This document shows positions 35,401 through 42,155 of a DNA stretch of 64,000 bases, one piece after another (positions within the stretch are counted from its first letter, which is position 1; every line of letters starts with the position of its first letter). The DNA is taken from the NCBI RefSeq assembly GCF_002056795.1, contig NZ_CP020104.1:6147501-6211500 (forward strand), read 5' to 3'. Below the pieces are notes generated by a model. The model saw nothing but the letters and a program-made list of their open reading frames with translations. It was not told the origin of the DNA and did no database searches. This DNA comes from Spirosoma aerolatum (GTDB lineage Bacteria > Bacteroidota > Bacteroidia > Cytophagales > Spirosomataceae). Both the position numbers and the translations under genes were made by a program.

Positions 35401-35609
35401 TTTGTGGTTGTGCCGTTGTTTGTGTTTTTCACGAGCACGGTTACACCGGGGAGCGGTTGCCCGCCTTCATCGGTCACACGACCCGAAACCGACGACGACG
35501 TTTGAGCCAGTAGCTGACTCAGGGTTAAAAGCAAGGCTAACCCCAATAGCCCGGCCCGGTAGTGGTAAAGAGAGAGGTTATGCATAAGGGCTTTAATTTT
35601 ATTTATCAT
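32487..35609 (-). CDS. SusC/RagA-family TonB-dependent glycan transporter
   Basis: About 1040 residues. After a signal peptide (LLTLSQLLAQ) come a CarboxypepD_reg-like domain (about 40-120: VSGRVTDEGGQPLPGVTVLVK, VVSYVGYLSQ), the TonB-linked spacer ending EVVVVGYGTQ, a plug (about 125-245: VSGFDQALKGQVAGLQI, IRGISSITGGNEPLYVIDG, SIDVLKDASATAIYGSRGSNG) and a 22-strand barrel ending VTFGVNLSF. It imports the glycan across the outer membrane with its SusD partner. Two starts are possible: 35609 or an in-frame ATG at 35585 (MHNLSLYHYR). The latter leaves the palindromic GATAAAT sites upstream of the coding region and still gives a good signal peptide. Confidence 0.95.
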   Translation of the reverse strand: MINKIKALMHNLSLYHYRAGLLGLALLLTLSQLLAQTSSSVSGRVTDEGGQPLPGVTVLVKNTNNGTTTNAEGVYKLSLPTGNTTLVVSYVGYLSQEVAVNGRSTIDVQLAPGDKTLNEVVVVGYGTQQKKDLTGAIATIGSRDIQKVPVSGFDQALKGQVAGLQITNTSGAPGGNTSVLIRGISSITGGNEPLYVIDGFPVNNAGFGNPLNTINPGDIESIDVLKDASATAIYGSRGSNGVIIITTKQGKSGKAKIEVNAYTGFQQVTRKIEMMNAQEYAAWVTEARNASYLDNVAGANINDPNSKRASSYQIPAIFQDPSKLTTTDWQDAIFRTAPIQNYQISASGGTDNFRYALSGSYFNQQGIIISSGLQRYTFRANLEGKLSDKVSIGVNLTPSYTDQNDVNAEGHYGALGILSAAQSMPPFVPVYNADGSYSSYIVVTEGQPSIANPVQIANEYKIHPSQFRILGNAFATYSILKDLKLRVTFGTDINQFKRRTWTPNTINPSNPSTAEARNGEDNSWLNENTLNYKRQFNDHTVDAIIGYTAQRSYSDLVIATAGNFPDNLIPNINGGTVTSGSESTQIYTLQSFLARVNYGYKDKYLITATLRRDGSSRFGANNRWGTFPSASVGWRVSEEGFMKGQSLVSDLKLRASYGLTGNNAIGNYRAIGQLSGANYVIGDVLTPGLGRSSFTNPELGWESTTQVDVGLDLSVLNSRLSFTADYYRKVNSNMLFTIQTPAVTGLTSAVVNLGKVENKGVELSMSSRNLVGAFKWNTNFNITFNRNKVLQMSTDAERILSASGGRPAYAVTQAGYPIGSFFGRRFLGIFRTEEEAKAYTVQPNAHAGDVKWKDIDGNGVINDNDKEVIGSPYPKYYFGFNNTFTYKGFSLDIMTSGQVGQQVYNNSFYLNNSGVQNNAQYVYDNRWVSPDQPGNGLFGRAIRGGKNDNTQYSSVYLFDASFWRIRNVTLAYALPNTLVNRLGLGGVRVYATATNLYTFTSYFGYDPETNISGDSFTSFGLDFGAYPQARTVTFGVNLSF

Positions 35610-35628
35610 TGATAAATATTAATTTATC
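35601..35628. promoter_or_regulatory. Candidate operator with alternating ATTTATC/GATAAAT half-sites
   Basis: ATTTATC (35601-35607), GATAAAT (35611-35617) and ATTTATC (35622-35628) form two overlapping perfect palindromes at the start of susC. A fourth half-site GATAAAT (35856-35862) lies just before the divergent kduD start. The AT-rich 250-bp divergent gap (35610-35863) otherwise shows no gene. An IclR-type regulator is encoded nearby (37985-38722) and could bind here; this is inference. Confidence 0.4.
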
Positions 35629-35863
35629 ATTACAATACTATTATCAAATTAATCATCCGCCAAATTTTTTCAGATATTTATTTTTTGTAGGATTATTTTT
35701 AGCAAATCAATCGTTTGAAAAATTATAAACGAGCTAATAATCCTGCGATCAGAAGCGTGTATCTCCTCAAAAAAGTACAAAAATTACTACTTTCTCATTA
35801 AAATGAGTTTTATATTTTGACATATATAAATTAAACTTGCACTTACTATCACAATGATAAATT

Positions 35864-36633
35864 ATGAGCTTTTTACAACAATTTGATCTGTCGGGTAAAA
35901 CCGCGCTCGTAACCGGGTGCAAACGTGGGATTGGCCGGGCAATGGCTGTGGCTTTGGCCGAAGCAGGTGCCAACATTATTGGGGTGTCGGCTTCGCTGGA
36001 AATAGATGGAAGTGCAGTTGGGGAAGCGGTGATGGCTGTAGGCCGTTCGTTCCGGGGCTATCAATGTAATTTAAGCGACCGGGCAGCTTTGTATTCGTTC
36101 TTGGAAAGCCTGAAGCGAGACGCCCCCGTTATTGATATTCTGGTAAATAATGCTGGTACAATTCTCCGTAAACCTGCCGCCGATCACCCCGATGAATACT
36201 GGGATGAGGTCATCGACACCAACCTGAATGCCCCCTTTATCCTGACCCGGGAAATTGGCCGCGACATGGTGGCGCGTGGATCAGGGAAAATCATTTTTAC
36301 GGCTTCATTGCTTACTTTTCAGGGGGGATAACCGTACCGGGGTATGCCGCCAGCAAAGGTGCTATCGGAAGTATGGTCAAAGCATTTGCTAATGAATGGG
36401 CCGCAAAGGGCGTTAACGTAAATGCGATTGCGCCGGGTTATATTGCCACTGATAATACGGAAGCACTTCGGGAAGATGCTGAACGTAGCAAAAGCATCTT
36501 GTCCCGAATTCCGGCCGGGCGCTGGGGTGAGCCTGAGGATTTCAAAGGTCCAACCTTATTTTTGGCATCTGAAGCCTCCCGCTACGTCCACGGCACCATC
36601 CTGACCGTAGATGGTGGCTGGATGGGACGGTAA
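35864..36633 (+). pseudogene. kduD: kduD-like dehydrogenase, frameshifted in a G6 run
   Basis: Homologue of 2-dehydro-3-deoxy-D-gluconate 5-dehydrogenase (KduD), an SDR that acts on the keto-sugar acids made from unsaturated uronates. The first frame (35864-36331) has TGCKRGIGRAM and NNAGTI and runs to ASLLTFQGG, then hits TAA. The second frame continues with [15 protein letters not shown] (catalytic YxxxK) and GWMGR at the C-terminus, stopping at 36633. The break lies at six G residues (36322-36327); a seventh G restores an intact protein of about 256 residues, the normal KduD length. It may be a real mutation, a phase-variable tract or a sequencing error. It is divergent from susC. Confidence 0.85.
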
Positions 36634-36718
36634 CTTTAATGAATAATGGATAATCGGGGCCGCCCTTTAGGTTTGTCTTGTGGTAAGATTTCAAGATTTG
36701 GTAGCTTGTCAACTAGTG

Positions 36719-36787
36719 AACAGGGTGGGCTACCCTATGGGGCCGCAGAGTTCCAGCTCTAGGCGCGGATTCAGGACCCACCCTGTT
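36719..36787 (+). ncRNA. Candidate bridge-RNA structural core of the IS110 element
   Basis: AACAGGGTGGG (36719-36729) pairs perfectly with CCCACCCTGTT (36777-36787). Inside is a second hairpin, CCGCAGAG (36743-36750) with CTCT (36757-36760) and GCGG (36765-36768), with a 6-nt loop. It lies 105 bp before the transposase start, where IS110-group elements encode the bridge RNA that specifies target and donor. Structure is visible; function is inferred from the family. Confidence 0.4.
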
Positions 36788-36892
36788 TTACTTGCTTGAA
36801 GGCTCGAATGGAAATGAGGGCAACTAGGCCCATTAGCAAGGGTTTGAGCACCAAAGCAAGAACTTATTGAACACCCTAAATTACTATCTCTC

Positions 36893-37900
36893 ATGGACAT
36901 TCGCTACTTCATCGGTGTTGACGTTTCGAAAGCTACCCTTGACTGGGCCGTCTTTGATGGCAAAACCATAGTATTGCAAGCTCAATCGGTTAACTCACCA
37001 GCAGCGATTAGGGCCACCGTCAAATTGGTGAAGGCGTTGCCTGGATTTACGGTAATGGAATCGGTCTGCTGTCTCGAACATACAGGCATTTATTGTGCGC
37101 ATCTTTTATCTTCCCTTTACAAATTGAAGCTACCTATTTGGTTGGAAAGTAGTCTTCAAATTAAGAAGGCCGGGGGCCTTCAGCGCGGTAAGAGCGACAC
37201 CATTGACGCAATCCGCATTGCCGAGTACGCCTTCCGTTTTCGAGACAAAATGTGCCTTTGGCAGCCACCAAGGCCTATTCTGCAAAAACTAGCCACGTTA
37301 AGTGCCCTTCGTCAACGGCTTCTTCGCGTTCGCCAGCAACTTCAACAACCTATTGACGAACAGCAGGGCTTCGCGGAAAAGTCACTCCAAAAGCAACTGG
37401 CCCAAAACTGCCAGGCCTCGTTAAAAGCCATCACTGCCGATTTGGCAAATGCCGAAAAACAGATCGATACGCTCATCCAAAGTGATGATCGCTTGAAGGA
37501 GCTTTTTGCCTGGATTACCTCCGTTCCCGGTGTGGGTGATGCCATAGCGACTGAAGTGTTGGTGGCTACCAACGAATTCAAGGCTATCAACGATCCTAAA
37601 AAACTGGCCTGTCACGCGGGTGTGGCACCCTTTGAATACCGATCGGGTAGCAGTGTGCGTGGCAAAACGCGGGTGAGCCAACATGCTCGTTTACGTCTAA
37701 AATCTCTGTTTCATTTAGGGGCCATGTCAGCGATCCGGATGAAAGGTGAGCTACAGACCTACTACCAGCGCAAGGTAGCTGACGGCAAAAATAAGATGCT
37801 CGTTCTCAACGCGGTTCGCAATAAGCTAATCCACCGGGTTTGCTCGGTGGTTCATCGAGAACAGAAATATGACAAAAATTATACGCCAGCGCTTGCATAA
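36893..37900 (+). CDS. IS110-family transposase (DEDD recombinase)
   Basis: A 335-residue transposase. The N-terminal RuvC-like DEDD domain is complete: IGVDVSK (Asp 10), LEHTGIY (Glu 62) and GKSDTIDA (Asp 102 and Asp 105). A coiled-coil segment (about 130-205) leads to the C-terminal Transposase_20 domain with ITSVPGVGDAIATEVL (about 208-223) and HAGVAPFEYRSGSS (about 241-254), which holds the candidate catalytic Ser. No frameshift or truncation is seen, so the element may be active. It separates the kduD-like gene from the IclR regulator, and probably interrupted their common unit. Confidence 0.95.
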   Translation: MDIRYFIGVDVSKATLDWAVFDGKTIVLQAQSVNSPAAIRATVKLVKALPGFTVMESVCCLEHTGIYCAHLLSSLYKLKLPIWLESSLQIKKAGGLQRGKSDTIDAIRIAEYAFRFRDKMCLWQPPRPILQKLATLSALRQRLLRVRQQLQQPIDEQQGFAEKSLQKQLAQNCQASLKAITADLANAEKQIDTLIQSDDRLKELFAWITSVPGVGDAIATEVLVATNEFKAINDPKKLACHAGVAPFEYRSGSSVRGKTRVSQHARLRLKSLFHLGAMSAIRMKGELQTYYQRKVADGKNKMLVLNAVRNKLIHRVCSVVHREQKYDKNYTPALA

Positions 37901-37984
37901 ACCATGGAAATCCGTGCGGTACAATGAATAATACATCTACCCAGCCATTACTCATTATCCATTATTCATTTTACATTCTTTACT

Positions 37985-38722
37985 ATGGTCTTAGTCATTG
38001 TTAAAGCGTTTGATATTTTGGAATGGGTGGCCCGCGATCCCGGAAGAGCCTATTCACTTACGGAAATTGCTGAAGCCTTGCAGATGAACCAGGCTACCTG
38101 CGTCAATATTTTACAGACACTGGTCGCTAAGAATTATCTCGAACATTTAGGTCGAAAAAAAGGGTATCGGCTGGGGCCAATGGCCTACAACTTGACCAAT
38201 AACCTCTCCTACAGCCAGAATCTGGTGCTGGCGGCTAAAGAGGAGATGGAGAAACTGACGGCCGAGCTAAATGAAACGTCGATTTTAGGGATTATCCGAA
38301 ATCAGAAACGATTCATCGTTCACCTGGTCAACAGCGACCAGGATTTACAGGTGCGCAGTCGTTCGGAGCGTAACGTGTATGAAACCGCTACGGGCCGTTT
38401 GCTGCTGGCCTTTATGTCGGATAAAGAACGGGATAGCTTTCTGCAAAGTAATGGTTTACCGTCTGAGGAAACCTGGCCCGATGCCACAACAGCTGCTGAC
38501 CTGGATACGGCCCTGGCTAAAATCCGTACCCATTCGCTGGCCATTACACACTCTAAAGCCCATATTATTGGCCTGGCGGTACCCATTCGGAAGAGTGGGC
38601 TCGTTGTAGCCAGTCTGAGCGTTTTTTTACCCGAAATTCGCTGTTCGGCCTCCCGACAGAAAGAAATTGTGCTGGCCCTTCAGCAGGCAGCACAGGTTAT
38701 TAATGAACGGCTGGATGCGTAA
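37985..38722 (+). CDS. IclR-family transcriptional regulator
   Basis: A 245-residue regulator. The N-terminal winged helix (about 5-65: AFDILEWVARDPGRAYSLTEIAEAL, NQATCVNILQTLVAKNYLEHLG) and the C-terminal IclR effector domain (about 75-240: ETATGRLLLAFMS, LAVPIRKSGLVVASLSVFLPE) are complete. KdgR, the KDG-responsive repressor of pectin catabolism, belongs to this family, and the neighbouring kduD-like gene suggests a similar role in controlling the PUL. Only the family is certain. The promoter may now be influenced by the IS110 element inserted just upstream. Confidence 0.9.
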   Translation: MVLVIVKAFDILEWVARDPGRAYSLTEIAEALQMNQATCVNILQTLVAKNYLEHLGRKKGYRLGPMAYNLTNNLSYSQNLVLAAKEEMEKLTAELNETSILGIIRNQKRFIVHLVNSDQDLQVRSRSERNVYETATGRLLLAFMSDKERDSFLQSNGLPSEETWPDATTAADLDTALAKIRTHSLAITHSKAHIIGLAVPIRKSGLVVASLSVFLPEIRCSASRQKEIVLALQQAAQVINERLDA

Positions 38723-38784
38723 GTTGCCGAACGTAGTTTTTGGAATGCCCTGGTAACACCCGTTTCTTACACAACTTTGTTTAC

Positions 38785-39357
38785 ATGATGCAGGAAAAAC
38801 TACGGAATTATATAAGGACACGCGTTGGCCAGGATGATCCTAATCTGGAACAGGTTCTGGCAAATTTCAAACCCATCAGCTATCAACGGAATGAACTGAT
38901 CCTGCGCGAAGGGGACATGGCTCATTATTGCTTTTTTGTGGTGAAAGGCTGTATTCAGGTGTTTGTCTATGACAAAGAGGGCAACGAAATGACGCGCGAT
39001 TTTGTCATCGAAGAAAGCTGGCTAATGGAACTCAACAGTTTTACAAACAATGTGCCAGCCATCGAAAACCACCGGGCCACTGAACCAACACAGGTACTTG
39101 CCATTAACCGGTTCAACTTCCGGCGCCTGATGGAACAGGTACCGCAATTTGAGCACATTTACCGCCAGATTATGGAATTATCGTACGCCAACACGGTTTT
39201 TCGACTGAACACCTTTATTGCAATGGACGGCCTCGAACGGCTGCAATGGCTAATTGCTCATCAGCCCCGCTTAGCTACCCGGCTTTCCAGCAAAGCGCTG
39301 GCATCCTACTTAGGCCTTTCTCCAGAAACCCTCAGCCGCTTAAAATCAAAGCTCTGA
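38785..39357 (+). CDS. Crp/Fnr-family cyclic-nucleotide-binding-domain regulator
   Basis: A 190-residue protein starting MMQEKLRNYIRTR; the ATG at 38785 was chosen because the upstream in-frame part has no family counterpart. The cNMP-binding beta-roll (about 25-115) shows ILREGDMAHYCFFVVKGCIQVFV and EESWLMELNSF. A short C-terminal HTH_Crp (about 140-190, ending SPETLSRLKSKL) completes it. The Arg that binds cAMP phosphate in E. coli Crp is not obvious, as in many Bacteroidota members. Downstream YCII and DoxX-like genes may be its targets; a TTGACAAATGTCAA palindrome lies between. Confidence 0.88.
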   Translation: MMQEKLRNYIRTRVGQDDPNLEQVLANFKPISYQRNELILREGDMAHYCFFVVKGCIQVFVYDKEGNEMTRDFVIEESWLMELNSFTNNVPAIENHRATEPTQVLAINRFNFRRLMEQVPQFEHIYRQIMELSYANTVFRLNTFIAMDGLERLQWLIAHQPRLATRLSSKALASYLGLSPETLSRLKSKL

Positions 39358-39362
39358 AAACG

Positions 39363-39376
39363 TTGACAAATGTCAA
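39363..39376. promoter_or_regulatory. TTGACAAATGTCAA palindrome, candidate Crp/Fnr site
   Basis: Two 6-bp inverted half-sites (TTGACA, TGTCAA) with a 2-bp centre, placed 6 bp after the Crp/Fnr gene and about 62 bp before the YCII start codon. The spacing and symmetry resemble Crp/Fnr boxes; binding is not demonstrated. Confidence 0.35.
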
Positions 39377-39437
39377 GCGTTGGGTTTGCTCCTCCCCCGA
39401 CCTTTGTGACGGTCAATTCATCAAACCATTTTTCGAC

Positions 39438-39785
39438 ATGAAGGAGTTTATGCTTTTGTTCCGCAACGTCAGCGGAGATGGCCAGTACGTTTCAACACCT
39501 CAGGATATGCAGGAAGACCTACCCAACTGGCAGGCATGGATCGGCGGATTAGCCAGCCGGGGGCAACTGATCGATACACGCCCGATTGAGTACGCCGGTC
39601 GGGTTGTCAGCAATACCGGTGTACGTGAGTCGCCTTACAAAACCGAGAATTTTCTGGTGGCCGGTTATCTCATTTGTCAGGCCACTACGCTCGAAGAAAT
39701 TACTGATTATGCCGGCGCCTGCCCGATTCTGAAGTATCCGCAGGGCAGCGTCGAAATTAGGTCCATTATGCCGTTTGAAATTTAA
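39438..39785 (+). CDS. YCII-related domain protein
   Basis: A 115-residue cytoplasmic protein starting MKEFMLLFRNVSGDG. It has the YCII fold pattern: QEDLPNWQAWIGGLASRGQLIDTRP, then NFLVAGYLICQATTLEEITDYAGACPILKYPQGSVEIRSIMPFEI split over two parts, with the ACP-hinge typical of YciI relatives (dimeric alpha-beta ferredoxin-like). The start at 39438 avoids a long overlap with the upstream Crp/Fnr gene. It sits between a Crp/Fnr regulator and a DoxX-like gene. The biochemical role is unknown. Confidence 0.82.
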   Translation: MKEFMLLFRNVSGDGQYVSTPQDMQEDLPNWQAWIGGLASRGQLIDTRPIEYAGRVVSNTGVRESPYKTENFLVAGYLICQATTLEEITDYAGACPILKYPQGSVEIRSIMPFEI

Positions 39786-39795
39786 GTCGACAGCC

Positions 39796-40167
39796 ATGGA
39801 AAAAGTAACCGCCCTGGGCAAATGGCTCTTCATTCTGCCCTTCACGATGTATGTGCTACTGCACTTTGGCAAAGCGCAGATTGGAGCAGCCTTCGTGCCA
39901 AAGTGGATTCCGTTCCCGCTCTTCTGGGATTACTTTACGGGTGTCTGTATTCTGGCCTTCATGGTTAGCTGTCTGATCGGCAAATTCGATAAGCTGGCCA
40001 CGCTACTCATGGCGTTGTATGTATTCCTGATGATTCTTCTGGTTCACATTCCGCGAGCAGCCAGCAACGAAAACGACCTACTGAACATATTCCGCAATAC
40101 AATGGTGGTTGGTGGCCTGTTGCTCTATGCTCGTTACGTTGCCAGAGATAAGCGGCTAACGGGATAA
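39796..40167 (+). CDS. DoxX-like small membrane protein
   Basis: A 123-residue protein with four hydrophobic segments (about 10-30, 43-65, 70-90 and 100-118), starting MEKVTALGKWLFILPF. The GHFG-like stretch (YVLLHFGKAQIGAAFVPKWIP) and four-helix layout are those of DoxX/DoxD-type proteins of Bacteroidota. It follows the YCII gene after 10 bp and is closed by an intrinsic terminator at 40188-40222, so YCII and DoxX form a two-gene unit. Function is not known; redox-stress roles have been proposed for relatives. Confidence 0.8.
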   Translation: MEKVTALGKWLFILPFTMYVLLHFGKAQIGAAFVPKWIPFPLFWDYFTGVCILAFMVSCLIGKFDKLATLLMALYVFLMILLVHIPRAASNENDLLNIFRNTMVVGGLLLYARYVARDKRLTG

Positions 40168-40187
40168 TTCGCATCTGTTTACTTTCT

Positions 40188-40222
40188 AAGCCCGATCTCA
40201 TCCCTGGTTATCGGGCTTTTTT
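40188..40222 (+). terminator. Intrinsic terminator after the DoxX-like gene
   Basis: AAGCCCGAT (40188-40196) pairs with ATCGGGCTT (40210-40218), 13-nt loop, followed by a run of T to 40222. It lies 20 bp after the stop codon at 40167. Confidence 0.85.
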
Positions 40223-40504
40223 GTTGACCCTGTTTAACCTTTCCCTTTTATAGAAAATAGTAGGCTGTTTTGTCATTTCTCCTGCCGTACCGACGGACCG
40301 GTCGAAATGACAAAAAACTATTTATTTTTAACGAAATCTGGAAAGTTTAAACAGGTTCGTAGTTTGTCCTATGAACAATTAACAAATTACCCCGAGTTAT
40401 TTAGCTTACTCTTTAGTACCAAATTCCGTTTGCTCTCAAAAAAACGGGACCGCTCTGTAATATTTTGTAGGATTCAGCGACTAATAAGCTAAAGCTTAAA
40501 AACT

Positions 40505-40774
40505 ATGCAGGCTAATAATCAATCCACGAAATCGCTATCAGTTAAGGTTAACCGTTTTATGTATGGGGCATTTGTGCTCATGAGCCTCTACTTCTATCTG
40601 ACCGGCTCGTATCAGGATGCGATGAGCAACCTGGGAATTGCCTTGATTTTTGATCCCTTCGATCAGACAGTTCGCTGGGATAATCGCCCACGCTGGCAAC
40701 GCGCCTGGCTGATTATTCACCTGATGGTCCTGGCAGGCATTGGTTTAGTTTATTGGAAAACGGTCGGCGCTTAA
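40505..40774 (+). CDS. Small hypothetical two-helix membrane protein
   Basis: An 89-residue protein with two hydrophobic stretches (FMYGAFVLMSLYFYLTGSY at about 18-36 and AWLIIHLMVLAGIGLVYW at about 66-83), joined by a hydrophilic loop with FDPFDQTVRWDNRPRWQR. The amphipathic Trp/Arg-rich loop before the second helix suggests a real membrane protein, and similar short proteins are frequent in Spirosoma-like genomes. No named family is recognised. It stands alone between a terminator and an ECF sigma gene. Confidence 0.6.
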   Translation: MQANNQSTKSLSVKVNRFMYGAFVLMSLYFYLTGSYQDAMSNLGIALIFDPFDQTVRWDNRPRWQRAWLIIHLMVLAGIGLVYWKTVGA

Positions 40775-40984
40775 ATCGATTCTAAAAAAACAGGCTCTCC
40801 CCACCCTATTGGCTAGCCGTTGCCTTGATTCGTTTTGGTAGTAGTTGACGGATACTGAGACGACAGGCTTTATTCAGGTATTGCTAGAACTAACCCGCAG
40901 CTAGGGTCAGCTTGAGTTATAAACAGTTTGACTAAACAAACGATCTCGCTTTAGCGACTTAATTGTCCCTCGCAATTGCTCCTC

Positions 40985-41470
40985 ATGTTGTCAGAGCAGG
41001 AATTTATCCGACAGATTCGCCAACATCAGAAAATTATTCATAAAGTTTGTCACCTCTATGCGGACAAACCAGAAGATCGCGAAGATCTATTTCAGGAAAT
41101 CCTGCTAAATGCCTGGAAAGCCAACCGCACGTACCGACAAGAGGCTAAGTTTACGACCTGGCTCTATCAAATAGGGCTGAATACGGCTATCGCCTACTTG
41201 CGAAAAACAAAACGAAACCCAACGCAGGAGGGCCTTGAGGATGTTCTTCAACTTCCTGATTTGACGGACGACCCTACAGAACAGCAATTTAGTGCGCTTT
41301 ACCAGGCCATTGGCCAGTTAGATAAAATTGACAAAGCGGTGGTCATGCTCTATCTCGATGAGTATGATTATACGGCTATCGGTCAGGTGTTGGGGATTAC
41401 GCCTAATTATGTAGCGGTAAAAATGAATCGGATCAAGCAACAACTCAAACAAACTGTACAACAAAACTAA
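40985..41470 (+). CDS. ECF-type RNA polymerase sigma factor
   Basis: A 161-residue sigma factor starting MLSEQEFIRQIRQHQ; the in-frame TTG at 40976 is less likely. Region 2 (about 12-80) has YADKPEDREDLFQEILLNAWKA and FTTWLYQIGLNTAIAYLRK; region 4 (about 105-158) has LDKIDKAVVMLYLDEYDY and ITPNYVAVKMNRIKQQLK. This belongs to the short ECF group of Bacteroidota in which the next gene encodes a membrane protein. That gene starts 3 bp after its stop, so the two are surely co-expressed and probably form a sigma/regulator pair. Confidence 0.9.
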   Translation: MLSEQEFIRQIRQHQKIIHKVCHLYADKPEDREDLFQEILLNAWKANRTYRQEAKFTTWLYQIGLNTAIAYLRKTKRNPTQEGLEDVLQLPDLTDDPTEQQFSALYQAIGQLDKIDKAVVMLYLDEYDYTAIGQVLGITPNYVAVKMNRIKQQLKQTVQQN

Positions 41471-41473
41471 CGG

Positions 41474-42106
41474 ATGGAACTAGATGAGTTTAAAGCCTTT
41501 TACCAAGCTCATTTCGAGTTAGTTCCTGACAAGTCGGGACCTGATCTGGAGGAAATGCTTCAAACTAGATCGCATACGGCTATCGAGCGTATTTTACGAA
41601 ACCTGTTACTGGAAGTCGGTACGGCACTGGTATTCATGCTCGTATTGGCCTTCGTAATGATTACCTGGTCATCAACGGTTTTTCGGTGGGTGGGTGGCAG
41701 CCTGGTTATACTTGGTATCATCCAGATGGTTACGTTTATCCGGCAGTACCTTCAGCTTCGCAACCAGTTGAATTGGTCTTTAGGGTCCGTAAAACAGTAT
41801 TTAGTAGGAATGGAAGCCATAATTAGTCGGTTTGTGCTACTTTATTATCGCTATTGTATGCGTTCGATTCCAGTGGGAATGGTAATAGGTGGCATACTTG
41901 GGGCCTACGTCGGTGTTACTGGTGATACAAGCGACCCTGCCTTTTCAGCGTTGCCTGAGCATCCCGGTGTTGGTTTTCTAATTACCTCGCTGGTATTATC
42001 CGTTCTTTCGGTAATTGGCACTTATTTTATGCTTAGGTGGTACATTCAGCGGTTGTATGGTCAGTACCTGGATGAACTCAAGGCCTGTATTACGCAGCTT
42101 GAATAA
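41474..42106 (+). CDS. Membrane protein paired with the ECF sigma factor
   Basis: A 210-residue protein with an acidic cytoplasmic N-terminus of about 50 residues (MELDEFKAFYQAHFELVPD) and four hydrophobic segments (about 53-72, 76-95, 135-155 and 178-200). It shares no FecR motif. Translational spacing of 3 bp to the sigma gene points to an anti-sigma or sensor role in which the N-terminal domain would hold the sigma factor; this is inferred from gene order. No enzymatic motif is visible. The downstream AraC gene begins about 50 bp later. Confidence 0.72.
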   Translation: MELDEFKAFYQAHFELVPDKSGPDLEEMLQTRSHTAIERILRNLLLEVGTALVFMLVLAFVMITWSSTVFRWVGGSLVILGIIQMVTFIRQYLQLRNQLNWSLGSVKQYLVGMEAIISRFVLLYYRYCMRSIPVGMVIGGILGAYVGVTGDTSDPAFSALPEHPGVGFLITSLVLSVLSVIGTYFMLRWYIQRLYGQYLDELKACITQLE

Positions 42107-42155
42107 GGCCTATGTTCACTACATACTGCCATACAGCAGCATCAAGCACCAATCC

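Larger units (their letters stand above)
36655..37953 (+). mobile_element. IS110-family insertion sequence (ends approximate)
   Basis: The element contains the transposase at 36893-37900 and about 240 bp of structured non-coding DNA on its left. A perfect 17-bp inverted repeat (AATGAATAATGGATAAT at 36638-36654 and its complement at 37954-37970) borders it; a 10-bp direct copy AATGAATAAT also occurs at 37923-37932. IS110 elements lack ordinary terminal inverted repeats, so this palindrome is more likely the target. Exact ends cannot be fixed without an empty site. Confidence 0.55.

Noticed and set aside
36638-37970. Reading the 17-bp inverted repeat as terminal inverted repeats of the IS
   Set aside because: IS110 elements generally lack such terminal repeats; the same palindromic unit recurs within the right flank, so a target palindrome is more likely.
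39246-39437. N-terminal extension of the YCII protein overlapping the Crp/Fnr gene
   Set aside because: It would overlap the upstream coding region by over 100 bp and has no family counterpart.
40307-40492. 61-codon plus-strand frame between the DoxX-like gene and the small membrane protein
   Set aside because: No hydrophobic pattern, no domain, no operon link.
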